Source of the DNA: Amphirosellinia nigrospora | Lineage: Eukaryota > Ascomycota > Sordariomycetes > Xylariales > Xylariaceae | Assembly (NCBI GenBank): GCA_004123355.1 | Contig: SCHM01000003.1 | Span: forward strand, 3,553,058-3,617,057 | DNA length: 64,000 bases | Reading direction: 5' to 3' | In this document: positions 47,336 to 59,176 of the stretch, piece by piece | How positions within the stretch are numbered: position 1 is the stretch's first letter | Layout: the number at the start of each line of letters is the position of its first letter | Position numbers and translations under genes: made by a program | Notes under the pieces: generated by a model | What the model was told of the DNA's origin: nothing | The model's input: only the letters and a program-made list of their open reading frames with translations | Databases searched by the model: none

Positions 47336-48504
47336 TCACTTCGCCAGTCCCGGAGAATTATCGTCAGTACTTAAGCGGCCAAAGGTCCCCGCGGGCAATA
47401 TTTCAAACCCCACGTTCACGACCCTTGATGATGTATTCTCACGTTGGTTAGTGTATGTACGAACAGGAGTCGGCCGCGTGGATGCCAAAGATGGCCGATA
47501 GAGCGACTGGTGAGCGGGGCTAGAAGTCTTGTTTGTCTCTAGGCTTTCAAACGGATCCCCCCTCGTCTCTGCGCGGACTCTTGAGCAGTATTTCCCCTGG
47601 GTTCTTGATGGTACAACCGAAGGGGTCGAAGATGGAGACTCAGTATCATCAAAGGGACTCCGGTAGTGAGTGGCAAGCCCAGGCTTCCCGCGAACATCTG
47701 GAGGATAACGCGGGCTCGAAAAGTTGAGGGCCTCCTCGGACGAGATTGACGTGCGATCCACGGCTGGCCCGACGCGCGGTGATGGCAAAGAGGTCATGGT
47801 GGAGGATGAAGACGTAGGCATATATGTTTCGATATGACGACGAGCTGCCATGCCTTCTGGTGGCGTCGGTGTATGCGAGTATCCGGCGATATGGCCGTTA
47901 TCGGTCGTCAGACGCTGCTGCGAGTATGTCGTTTGCGGCCCTAACGGTGGCGTGCCGCTAATATCTTGCCGAATGCTTTGACGGAAGTAACTACCTGTTG
48001 GGCTCAGGCGTGGGCTTGGTTTCGGGGTCGGTTCGACTTCGGTGACGATCGCGGTTGGCCTTACAACGCTGCCTAGCACAGCCTTCCCTTATCTTCCGAC
48101 TTCAACTCGTTATCGTTATCGATGTCGAGTGTCGTGGACGAAGCTTTGCTGGAGCTGCGTGACTCCAAAGGCGTGACAGGTCGAGAAATCCAAATACCTT
48201 CAACTTCAACACCGCTCTGAATGGCGCGCACACCGAAGGGGATGTCGACCCGTCTTCCGGTAGGGAGGCCACTCTTGCGCAGTTCCATTTGCCGGACTCT
48301 CTTTTCTTCATCGAGTAAAGCGTGTTTCTTAAGAAGCCTTTGCATCCACAACTTGATCCATCCTATAAAGAACACGGCGACAATACCTGCGGCCAACACC
48401 TTGTTTCATTAATCAGAGCTCGGGGGATTTAGGGAGGTAGTGACGAAGAGACTTACAAAAGTCAGCTGCTCCCATAACTCCCAGTTACTGAAGAACTGAA
48501 CCAT
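47336..48504 (-). CDS. membrane-anchored disordered protein, unknown function
   Basis: Exon 1 is 48457-48504 (MVQFFSNWELWEQLTF) and exon 2 is 47336-48399. A single membrane helix spans the exon join (FVLAAGIVAVFFIGWIKLWM), followed by a basic, coiled segment (QRLLKKHALLDEEKRVRQMELRK) and then about 280 residues rich in Ser, Pro, Thr and Arg (SPRLSPTGSYFRQ, HTPTPPEGMAARR, STPSVVPSRTQGKY). The layout is of a short N-terminal anchor with a long cytosolic, probably phosphorylated tail. I recall similar uncharacterised proteins in Sordariomycetes but no assigned function. A one-base change near 48075 joins the two parts. No enzyme motif is visible. Confidence 0.72.
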
Positions 48505-50928
48505 CTTGAAATGTTTGGACTAGTTGATGCCGAAATTGGTATCCAACGAGGGAACGAATGATGTACTTTGGTGAAGTAGACCAAAGACAGACAGAAATAG
48601 GACAGATGTCTTATCTTAAAGAGCTGTAGTGAGGGACTGTACTAGGAGTAGCAGTGGGAGGCGCTGGGTGCCATAAACTTGGACGCTCTTAAGCAGTCGC
48701 AGTCACCACTACCGAAGTTTTGGGTCGGTCGTCCAGCAAGCACGCTCCGCCCTAATAGCCAGGTAGGTATTTAGAGGTAGGCACGGATTCTTGTACTACT
48801 AGGTACAGGTAATCTTGCGGCCCGAATATTGGAATAAACAGGGCTTTATCACGACTCTTGAGGTCGGACAGGTTTCGTAAACCTTGTAGAGATGATGCAA
48901 TTCTATGGCGATGCGCGTGAGTTACTATCGATGTCTCCCGAACACGAGAATACACAGCAGCTGTTTGAAACGAGGCTGGAAGCTGAAAACGAAGGGCGAT
49001 CGCCTGGCGTCGATCAGGTTCTGGGCGATTACCCAGGAGGAAAGAATCCGAGTTGTAACAATGTTAAGACTCGTCCAAACACTCAGCGGGTAGACGGTGC
49101 AGCAGCGGTCATACATATCCTGCCGGCCAAGCCATGGTTCTCTTTGTCCTGGGGCCGGGAACCTCCAACGCACACGGGTCTGCCGGGTTATACTGTGTGC
49201 CTGAGCTGCGAGGATGCGAATATATTAATTGCCAAGACGCACCATCGACAGGATCTAGAATGCGAGTTGGTAGAATCGCCAGTGGATATAGCCGGCAATG
49301 TACATTATGTTCCTGAGTTGGGCACACCCGCTCCAACGGGCGAGCGAGCTGAGAAAGCAACGCGAGGCAAGCAAACACCAGTCATGGGATGAAGGTCGGA
49401 TTAACGATAAATCCCGTGCCCTTAATGGCCCCTCCTCGACCCTAATTGAGCAGCTCAACAACAACACAAACTTTACCGGCGACGACAGAAAACATGGGTG
49501 ACGGATAATCGCAGCCCATATGAGATCACCGGACATGTGCCCTGTCCACTACATTCATTATTCAAAGCGACCGGCGAGAATGCTCCCTAAGCTCCCTACG
49601 CGACGTTTGAAAACAAGGAGATCCGAATCGCGCGAATTAACGGTGCGATGAGTTGATCCTCCAACGTAGCTGGCACCTTTCGCCATGGCGACAAGACCAA
49701 ATGAGGATCCGACTACAACGCTGTGCTCTGTTCTAGACACTTGGCTACAGCTAACCGGGTCAAAATATTTGATTTGCTGCATCCCTGCGCGGTTTACTGC
49801 AACCCTTCACAGTGTTACACCAGTTGGCTGCATCGCCGTGAACACGAGCGCTGCAGGTCGCCGAGCGGATGGCAAAGCTGGTGCTCCCCGCCATTTTTTC
49901 ATTCCCTCGGTTTTCCCAACCCTACGGTCATTGCTACGCAAGCCACGCTGATCGATCATCCCTACTTCTCACCTACTTCCGAGATACGAAGGTGTGTCTA
50001 TTGTAAGAAAGGTCCTTGTGCGTGTATTACTTCCGGGCGAATATACCGGGGACATTGACCGAGCCGTGTCGATGATCACTTACGTGGACATGGCGTGAAC
50101 TCGCCGCCGAATGGAGGTATTCTACCTATAAGGTCTTCTATAATTGGATTGCTGTGAGTCGACATCTGGGCCCGTGTGAATCCCCGGCTGAATAGATATC
50201 CGCGCCAAAGACAGCACGGTAAGGTCGGTGCGGGTAGGCAAAAGCTTTTCTCCAATCACGCTGTCCGAACTGGCATCACTCTCCACACTCTCTTTCTATA
50301 GCGCAGGCCGCTGCGACTGGCTATATTGCGGAAAACAAGATAAAACCATAACTGCTTTGGATGTCCATTTCATTGAGACGCACCACGTTCACGGTGTCTC
50401 GATTGCTGTTGCACCATATTCTGTGGCAAATATTCGTCGTCACGAAGCAATACTCTGTGAATACCCAAATTATTGTTTTGGGAATCCCCAAAGGTCTCCA
50501 ACGATGCTAATTTATACCTAGCCGGACAATTTAGATTTTGTACATGGCGTGCATCCTTTTTGCTACCTATCTCGGAGAAAGCAATAGTTTTCTCCAACAT
50601 CCTAAAATATCTATAATCGGACAGACATTGAGTGACGTGGTCTAGAGTAGCGCTGATCGAGTTTCGGACGGACACTTAAACTTAGGTGCCGACAAGGTTC
50701 AATGTTACGATACTAGATGGATCCAAACTTAGAACTCCGCCACGCTATTCGATAATGACATAAAGGTCTATTGAACATGCACTAATCCAGAAGCCGAATG
50801 ACGGCCGATGACGGGGAATGTAAGGTGAAAACTGCTATAGACATCCCATCCATAATTGAGGCCAGATAGTCACATCACTAATTTCTAAGAAGCCTCATAT
50901 TTCTTTATCTTGCAAACCAATCGACGAA
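48505..50928. other. gene-free stretch
   Basis: No gene can be supported. The longest open frame (48892-49392, +, 166 codons) has no conserved motif, no intron signals at its ends and conflicting frames on both strands. A CCAGGTAGGTATTTAGAGGTAGG motif lies near 48759-48781. The last 200 bases are the PurU promoter. Confidence 0.4.
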
Positions 50929-51783
50929 ATGTCTGCAAACGATGATCATATTCTTACTCTGTCGTGCCCAGATAAGCCTGGCATCGTTCACGCCGTTACC
51001 GGACTACTCGCTAGTTATGGACTAAACATCCTAGACCTCCAGCAGTTCTCGGATAAAACATCGAAAAAGTTCTTTATGAGGGTGCATTTTGAACATGCTA
51101 AGTCTACAGACAGCCTTATCGTACCGATTGAAAAGCTTTCTACGGAATTGCAGTGGGATGACTATGACTTACGGCCAGCGAGTCAAAAACCCAGAGTGTT
51201 GATCATGGTCTCCAAGATCGGACATTGTTTGAATGATCTTCTATTCAGGACCAAGACCAATCAACTCGGGATCGCAATTCCCGTGATTGTGTCCAACCAT
51301 CCCGATTACCGTGGTCTCGCTGAGAGCTACGGTATCGAGTTTCATCATCTTCCCGTCACCAAAGACACGAAGATGGAGCAGGAGAAGCAGATCTTAGATC
51401 TCATCAAGAAGAACGACATCGAGCTCGTGGTGCTAGCACGGTACATGCAAATAATTAGCCCCGGGTTGTGCGAAGCAATGAGCGGGAAGATTATCAATAT
51501 TCATCACAGCTTCTTGCCATCCTTCAAAGGGGCCAAGCCATACCACCAAGCCTTCGAAAGAGGCGTGAAGATCATTGGTGCGACGGCTCACTTCGTTACT
51601 GCCGACTTAGACGAGGGTCCCATCATTGAGCAGAGAGTTGTGCGGGTAGACCACGCAATGAGCCCCAAGGACCTGGTAGAAGAAGGCAGCAATGTTGAGA
51701 GCCAGGTGCTGGCGGCGGCCGTTAAGTGGTGGAGTGAGAAAAGAGTCTTTCTCAACGGCCACAAGACAGTTGTGTTCAATTGA
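50929..51783 (+). CDS. purU: formyltetrahydrofolate deformylase
   Basis: A single intact exon of 284 residues. The enzyme hydrolyses 10-formyl-THF to formate and THF and so balances the one-carbon pool. The N-terminal ACT domain (ILTLSCPDKPGIVHAVTGLL, FFMRVHFE) is about residues 7-85. The formyltransferase-like domain follows: RVLIMVSKIGHCLNDLL, VSNHPDYRGLAESYGIEFHH, LARYMQIISPGLCE, NIHHSFLPSFKGAKPYHQAF and HFVTADLDEGPIIEQ, including the catalytic Asn-x-His and Asp residues of the family. Absence of introns is unusual for this window and the enzyme is patchily distributed in fungi, so transfer from bacteria at some time is possible but not shown. It lies 47 kb from ade2. Confidence 0.95.
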   Translation: MSANDDHILTLSCPDKPGIVHAVTGLLASYGLNILDLQQFSDKTSKKFFMRVHFEHAKSTDSLIVPIEKLSTELQWDDYDLRPASQKPRVLIMVSKIGHCLNDLLFRTKTNQLGIAIPVIVSNHPDYRGLAESYGIEFHHLPVTKDTKMEQEKQILDLIKKNDIELVVLARYMQIISPGLCEAMSGKIINIHHSFLPSFKGAKPYHQAFERGVKIIGATAHFVTADLDEGPIIEQRVVRVDHAMSPKDLVEEGSNVESQVLAAAVKWWSEKRVFLNGHKTVVFN

Positions 51784-53382
51784 AACCAATGGACACATGA
51801 ACCGCTCGGCATCTACTGGTTTCTTGAGCTATCTCTTCGAGCCTGGCTAGGATGAAACCGTTAAGTTGAATATTGAGCCTGCAGGGATACCAGAAAACGA
51901 TAGCGGTATCTACTCAGCATATCACGAAACTGTATTAGTCAAGGCAAAATTCGGGGGAGGTAAATAATGCATATGGTAGCCGAAGACAACAAGTGTACGC
52001 CTTGTCGATTATGCGTAATCCCCTCACAGTTTGTTGTTTGCCATGTTGAATCAGATTTCCAAGGGCCTGACGAGATGGTTGGAGTATAAGTGTGCAATTT
52101 GATGTTTGTTTGAACATGTATGAAAAAGGAACGGGCTTAAAAGAGATCTTATTATTGCGTGATGAACAGGACAACGTTGTGGGCCAATCACGGCCACTCT
52201 CAGGCCTCTTTCGGGTTATGAAGATGTTTCCTATTTTGAATTGCCAACAAGTGCTGTAAGCACAGCCACCGTGATCTACCAAGTACACGGCTTAGCAGTT
52301 AGACAGGTATTGCTCGGCCACAGTCATTTAAAATATACATGGCATTACTACTTCTACCCAAACATGCGAGATCTAGACAACACCATATTAAACTAGCGAA
52401 GAAACAGGTATCCTGAAGTTATTCTAAGGATGACGACATTGCGATATTTAGCATAGCACTAAGTAGGTCTGTACATGGTAGACTCGATGCTATCCAAAAA
52501 GCGTTGAAGCGGGGTGGCAATTGTTAGATCGGCAGATCGCTGGTGATTGACTTCATGACAGGTGAGATATAAGCGCACTACGGACTTCAAGTTTCCAAAT
52601 CAGGCGATTACTATTCCGATTCTGACCACAGCGCTGAACCACGGCTCAAAGTTACCCGTTGATTGAATCATACAACATCAACTAACCAATCACGCACCAA
52701 ACATTTTCGTTAACGCAGCACACTCTAAAGAAACGCAGGGTCTTGCAGTCCCCTCGAATACCTAACCGAGGCTCCCCAAGAACCCAATTAGGGACTTTTC
52801 AGATTGATGAGAGCATCAAGGTAGGTAGACAGATAGATACATAGTAATACTGTACATGATAGGTTACAGGTTATCTTGACAGGGAAACACACTTTCGCTA
52901 CCTACATCGGAACGCCCGATTCACTCCTGTTGATCGTTCACTCCATCGTCAGCCCAGAATGGTCTGCACAGAGTGCACCTACCTACCCACCTACTGTACC
53001 CCACAATCCATGCCATTGGCACCACCTACCCTGCCTAGGAAGCCATAGCGCCCGCCGCCAGTGGGCTTACCGCAGCGGTACAGTACTGTATTCCAATTGT
53101 CTGCTGCCATATTTCCATGGTTCCGGGGTTCCGGGGTTCCGGCCTGCACCGAAACTCTCAATTTCAATCAAGTGTTTCTTCATTCTCATCGCTACCGAGT
53201 ACACAATCAACAAGACCCAGAGAATCGATACTGCTTCAAGAAATAGAGACATAGATCAATTGTTGAAACAGGGCCGATATTAGACTAAGTAGAGTCGCAC
53301 CACTACAACAACAGCCTTTTGCCTCAGTCTTTCGAACACTCTCCCTCGTCGGCTCCCCCACAGCTCATCCCACTATCCGACC
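51784..53382. other. gene-free stretch
   Basis: 3' region of the deformylase gene and promoter of the next. CCTACCTACCCACCTAC and AGGTAGGTAGACAGATAG motifs lie near 52978-52996 and 52818-52840, and a tandem GGTTCCGGGGTTCCGG word near 53118-53140. No coding signal. Confidence 0.5.
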
Positions 53383-54323
53383 ATGCCGATTCGCAACCCT
53401 TTCGCTCGGCGACCTCTCTTAAACACAGGCGCCGAGGTCGCCAACGACGAGAATGCGCCCCCGTCCATGCGTGCCCCGAAAGACTCCCACAGTGGCTTTG
53501 AGAGGGTAGATACTGTCGGGTCAAGAACCTCGTCCGCATGGAGCATCCACTCGACAAAGAGCCGCGATAACGGCGACTACAAAATGAGTGGTAAGTCTAC
53601 CAGTGCAGCATACCCTCATGCCAAGAATTAAAGCACGTATAGCTAACCAGTATCGCCTTTAGTCGTCAATGATAGTGGTGTCTATCTCCCTGTAGGCTGA
53701 AGCCCATGTTCCCCCAAATATCGAACCTCTATTTTGCTTACTAGTCGCTATCTAGCCTTCGCCCACAGATGAAAAGGGCCTTTGGCCGAGGCGACTTCCC
53801 AACTCCCGTACTTCTATGGACACACGCAGCAGTATTGGCGATATTGAGCACTTTTCTATTTCTCGCGAGTCCTTCGATTCCTACCGCCGATCATTCGTAA
53901 GCAGTCATCCTACCCACTGGCGCTCGTTGCGCAAGAATGCTAATTATAACTCATGTGAAGGACATCTGCGCAAAATCCCCTGTCCTTGTACATGATATGC
54001 CTCGACAGAGCCTCGACTCTGCTGGGATGCGGTACCCTCGATCGTCTGTGAGGAACCGTTCCTTTGAGAGAGAGTTGCCTACGGCAGAGGAAGGCTTTGA
54101 AGAGGTTGGTTTGAACGACGACCAGAAGCAGGGCCAGCAACAGCATCCGAAAAAGAAGAGCTTTTTTTCAAAGTTCTCCGAAACTCAGGAGTCCGGCACG
54201 CACGGTGAAGGGCTGGCGCGGTTCATCCCCGGCCGGAAGCGAGCACAGAGCGGCCAAGGGGCTGAACTGGGACCCGTGGAACGGCCAAAATCGTCTCAAT
54301 CAGTTCAACCCCAGGAAGTCTAA
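53383..54323 (+). CDS. conserved disordered protein of unknown function
   Basis: Four intact exons: 53383-53590, 53663-53691, 53756-53896 and 53961-54323, 246 residues. The start MPIRNPFARRP and later blocks FERVDTVGSRTSSA, VVNDSGVYLPPSPTDEKGLW, IEHFSISRESFDSYRRSFD, AEEGFEEVGLND and KKKSFFSKF look conserved; I recall proteins of this pattern in Hypocreales and related orders but no function. The protein is rich in Ser, Arg and acidic residues with many SP/RxxS sites, so it is probably disordered and phosphorylated. No membrane segment or signal peptide. No frame break. Confidence 0.8.
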
Positions 54324-55224
54324 TAAATATGGATCGTATTTAATTTGTTTTATTATTTTTCAATGCATCGTTTCGCGATGGATGGCTTTGCATAGGTTGG
54401 GGCATTTATGGTTTAGAGCGATCGTTTGCCCCTGCCGGAGACTGCAATGTCTTCATTGGCGCTCGTTACCCTGTTTAATGGTCTCTTAGGCCTTGGGGGA
54501 GATAAATGAATTCCACGGTGGAAATATTGGCTGTGGACGTAATGATAATGCATAGATGAGAACAGACCCCGATATCGCTACAATAGTAGAGCCGATAGAT
54601 ACAAATGGAATTGAACGTTCTATCGCTAATGTTGCTATCTAGTACCATGCTAAGTATATCCCCTTTCCCTACTCTCACGGCAGCCTGTGCCATCGTGACT
54701 CAGTACAATTATAAAATTACCTACCCTACCTAGGAGATATTTGCGAGAGACTGCTCACGCAATACGTAAACACTTGGCACATCTCAGTACTCGGGATTGG
54801 CGCCGCCCATAGAGTGGTGAATTGAAATTTATACTCCATTAGTTATAGAAATCAAATTTGTGACCTAGTGTATCAAAGACTTGAGATCACGGCACGGAAA
54901 GATATTTGATCTGTAATATTAGCTGAAGATGAATCTTGGTTCGGGCCTTGAAGCATAAGCCTTTTCCGTATCACTTCTACGTATAAATCTAAGTCTCCAA
55001 TATGACCATCTACTAATGAAGATACTAGATAGGGAGATGTACGGCTCTGAACATGTTGTGCCTATGCTATCCACAGTTGTACATATTTATACAGACTTAT
55101 GGAACTGACCTCAGATCCCATGTCTCTTTTGTGGCATTTAAATAAGACTGCTATATTGGGAAGCGCCTAACTGAACTTATTTGCTAGAGCGAGCTCCTAA
55201 CTGCGGTGGGAAATAGACTCATTT

Positions 55225-55240
55225 CACGAAGGTCTCTACG
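55225..55240 (+). repeat. dispersed repeat, copy A (partial)
   Basis: CACGAAGGTCTCTACG, the shortest member of the family seen also near 55939, 58207 and 59158, immediately followed by a second GAAGGTCC. Confidence 0.35.
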
Positions 55241-55938
55241 AAGGTCCCTGAAAACGTGTGCCTCGTGACATTATTGTCTTATTGGTTATGACCGTGCTTT
55301 TCTTAGATCTTAATTGTGTCATCCAAAGATACCTCCTATGGCTACTTAGTAAGTTTTAGAGATGAGCCCGAGCATCTGTCAGATTATGGGGGTGGTGTAG
55401 CCGACGTCTCTACCTATAAGATGCTTGTTTATAATATTATAATAATAATAACATTAACTAATTAGACGCACCAGCTATCTTTTTACAGCTGCTGCTAATG
55501 CCACAACTATGAGAGAAGTACGGTAGTCTAATCATTCATGTGATTTACGGATATCTACTTTCGGAGACAGTCTCGTGACAAGCCATCCTATTTTCATGTT
55601 CGGAATTACTTTCGACTTTCAGTAGTTATCTGTGTCGGCGGGGGTTTAACTAGTTAAGCGCGTGAAACCTCATTTGTTATTCTTGATAAACGAGAGAACA
55701 CTGACACCAATGGTGACTTGACTTTTACACCAGTGCTGGAGGGCGTACATCAGCAAAGAACAGTTCCTTGATAGCATGTGAAAGAACGTACACAATGTAC
55801 AGCGAATTATGGTAGCCCCATAAGGTCTAGTAAAACTCAGCAATCAAAAGAATTGTAGAGCCAAGTAGATAAGTAAATGTAGGTAAGTGTAAGTAGATTT
55901 TGCCAGTGGCCCTTTACTGGCAGTAGGCAATAGACATT

Positions 55939-55994
55939 TGTTGTTGCACGAAGGTCTCCGAGACTATCCCCATGGAGACTATCTAACTATATAC
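55939..55994 (+). repeat. dispersed repeat, copy B
   Basis: Begins TGTTGTTGCACGAAGGTC and ends AACTATATAC about 30 bases later. Both blocks recur in the same order in copy C, so the unit is at least 55 bases. Confidence 0.5.
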
Positions 55995-56720
55995 AAGGAG
56001 TTTTTTGCCTATGTCTATGTACCTATTCCTTGTAACCAGTTTTACTAGTTTTCATAAAGTTTTTAGCCAATGCCTCGCTCTTAGATACCGATTAAGTCCC
56101 GTTCTGTGAGTTTCGCCAATAATAGGATACTTCTGTCTCATATTAGGCAATACTCACAAGCGAGCAGCTAGGGCTTAGATTAAGAGATCATGTCTGATAA
56201 TGCACATAATGCCCCATAGATAGTAAGTTTGACACAGAGCTACACCATGAATTGAGAAATACGTCTGTCACAAGGTATATAGACGTAGACCAAGAGACTC
56301 ATGCAACGACAAGTGCTGATTACCTCCCGCAAGTACGAGGTTTCCAACATCATGTAACAATAAGGCAGGCTTGCCAGAAATAGGATCGGCAATATATCGA
56401 ACCACTTTATATGCAAGCCATTTTTTAATCACGAAAGGGGTTTAGGAGTTGTAAGTATAACAGACTATGAATAATATAAGTTCGATATAACCTAGGTATC
56501 ATTCGATAGAATATTCTTTTCTGTCCTTTCGATGTTATTATGCAAATAAAAGGACTAGCATGTAACTGCAAGCTAAAACTGGAAATATAACGATTTACAA
56601 TCGACCAGTGACCTACTAGTAGCCCTACTTTACTCTAAGTCCTAGCCACCCAACATAAGATGTAATGCAAGTCACAAGAGAGTTCAATCCCCTGCATGAA
56701 TAGCAGAAGCGGCTTTAGTT

Positions 56721-57180
56721 TCATTGTTCGTAGTCATCTTTAATTACAGTCTGAGCTGTGATAGCTGCAGCTAGGTGACTTGTCGAAAAAAACATCTCAT
56801 CACGAAACTCTTTTGCGGTGACCTCTGCAATACTTCCAACACTCTGTGGCGCTAGTGAAAGAATTGCGCCACGAGGACCATCGCCGGTTTGTCTCTGAAT
56901 TCTCCTCACTGTAGCATTGCATGCTGTGGAATCGTGTAAACACATCTTCAAAGATTTTTTCTTTAGGTCGAAGCCTGGGGTTTAGCCAAATATGGGGGAT
57001 CGTGATAGCAGTGCTAAAATCAATAAGCTAGCCGTTGCGGAAGTTGGCTTCTCAGATATCCATGTCTAAAAGCCCTTGTTCACAGTCATTAAACCCGAAT
57101 TCTTGACGTATCCGATGTTCGACAGCTTGAGTTAGAAACGCCCGAAAGCCCGGTGTTCCGTGAGAAAGGGTCCAAATGGT
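56721..57180 (-). pseudogene. coding-like relic, product not recognised
   Basis: Minus-strand frames with protein-like composition: about 57090-57180 (TLSHGTPGFRAFLTQAVEHR, IRQEFGFNDCEQGLLDMDI), a stop-interrupted middle, and 56721-56951 (TVRRIQRQTGDGPRGAILS and EVTAKEFRDEM). The pieces are in different frames with stops between. I could not match them to a family; the helical, charged style suggests part of an enzyme or multidomain protein. It may be a decayed fragment or simply a chance open frame. Confidence 0.25.
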
Positions 57181-58206
57181 ACCGGACGAGCGCGTTTGTT
57201 ACTAGATGACTGTTGTTAAGCATATAACTCTAGAACTTTTCAGGGCACCGAAGCTCATCAAGGCTAACATGTCGAACTTGAAAAATGAGAGCAAGACAGC
57301 TAGGATTAGCTTTCCAATCTCTTACCACCTACAGACAGTACTGGTTCCCTTGAATGAAAACCTAGAATACATGGCTCCAAAGCTGTCCTGAGAGCCATGT
57401 TCACTTGTGTTGGGGAGTAAATGTTACTGGAATTCGATATTGTTGTCTATCGCCCCACGAAAACGTGATTGTTTGGGTCCATAGATATATGGGACTGAGT
57501 CGAACATTGTCCCGTATCACTAATCATACTTGGTCTTTTCCATAGACTATGGGAAAATAGTGAAATTAAAGTTAAAGAAGGCTGTTCACACTATAGTAAA
57601 GTTGAGGTACGCCTCGCACAGTTGCCTTTCCACCAAGCTACTCTGTAATATATAGTCAAGGCTAACCTAAGACAAATAGAGAAAGCTCTTTGCTTGTGTA
57701 GTTTGAGGAGGTGCTCCTACATGAAGCTAGAGAGTTTGGGCCACCCTCTCACGAGTTGGTTTCACTGGTAGTCAAGAGCTTACAGTATGTCACAAGGCAC
57801 AAACACGTAGGCACGGAGACTCCTGTATAAGGTAGTTAGATAGCGTCCACGAGGATGGTTCGAGAGCCTCGTACAACGAGTGTCTATTGCCTGTTATATA
57901 CTAGGTTCATGACACGGTATACGATTGCTCCTGGCTTATTAGGATCTATGTATATGGATATGAACTTGTTGCGGCACAAATGGTCTGGAATCCCCAGTGC
58001 TGTAGACTAGCCTCCTATCTCTCGCTCTATACACCCACACATCCTTTGTCTCACAGGGCACAGCATCGTGACATAACTAAACAAGGGAGTTAGACCGGCC
58101 CTGTTACCTTGCATTGCTTGCCGACGAAGTAAGGGATTTGAGCATCCTTTACTCATGTTGTCAGAAGCTACGCACGAACTAGTTACGTGGCATAATATGA
58201 CATCTA

Positions 58207-58256
58207 TTGTTGCGCGAAGGTCCTAATTCCTCTAGGAGCCAATGTCAACTATATAC
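58207..58256 (+). repeat. dispersed repeat, copy C
   Basis: Begins ATTGTTGCGCGAAGGTC and ends AACTATATAC, same order and nearly the same spacing as copy B. Starting with TG it could be the edge of a terminal repeat or of a small non-autonomous element; family unknown. Confidence 0.5.
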
Positions 58257-59157
58257 ATAGTCCACAGTCCCTTTATCCCCAGACAGTACTAGCAACCTAC
58301 GAAGGTGGCGATAGTATTGCCGAAGCGGTGTGCCTAACACATGTTTTTGCATTCCTTACTACTATTGGTTAAAGTGAACCGAACAGTTCACGATAAATAC
58401 GCGTGGACGAAGCAAGGGGCTCAAACAAATATGTCGTACTTGGTATTTTTTATTATAGTGGATATAATTGCTAGCAGAGAACTTTTGGTATATAAATAAC
58501 ATCTTGTCAGCGAAGCACGGGAGCTCGAGTAGCTGGTTGATTGGGCGAATGGTTGGTGAAGAGTAACATCTGCTGCTCTGCCACGCGTTACCATAGCAGT
58601 TCATCGTTTGCTATTTACGTATCATGTTACGTCTGTGCCTTAGGTAGCAAATTGGATACAGCGACCCCCTGTTATATTCGTGATGCTCTGAGGGTGGACT
58701 GGGGGCTGCGCTATTTTCTTTAGTGAATGTTGCATACTCACACAAACTGTACTTAGAATATATCTGCTACGGTATTGTTACGATATCTCATCAGATAATC
58801 AAAAGAAGCGAAATGGTCTCCTGACTGCGTAATATGACCACTCTTTTAGTTACGAGTATCTTATAGACCACCTCGCATAAGTTAGTTCGGATCATAAATT
58901 TCACAACGCAAAAGTGTCATAGTCGGGATAGAGTTTTGCATTTGGAAAACGAGCTTGTTGTATCGCCAGAGTGAGACGGCATGGCACCGTGTACCTCGCT
59001 GTGAATTGTAGACGGAGACATCAAAAGATGACTAAGGCGGGCCGTGAAACCCGGACTGGTGTCTGTATCAGAAATGGAAGGTTGACAAATCGAGGTCAAA
59101 GCTATGTCAGAACGATTCATCAATGAAACTGGACGTCAGGTGTGATTTCGAATACTT

Positions 59158-59176
59158 GCTGTTGGGCGAAGGCCTC
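59158..59176 (+). repeat. dispersed repeat, copy D (partial)
   Basis: GCTGTTGGGCGAAGGCCTC, a diverged version of the head of copies B and C in the same orientation. Confidence 0.35.

Noticed and set aside
48892-49392. 166-codon plus-strand open frame
   Set aside because: No conserved motif, no promoter or intron signal, several competing frames; length is within chance for 64 kb in six frames.
1689-51783. Purine gene cluster formed by ade2 and purU
   Set aside because: They are 47 kb apart with unrelated genes between; no evidence of co-regulation.
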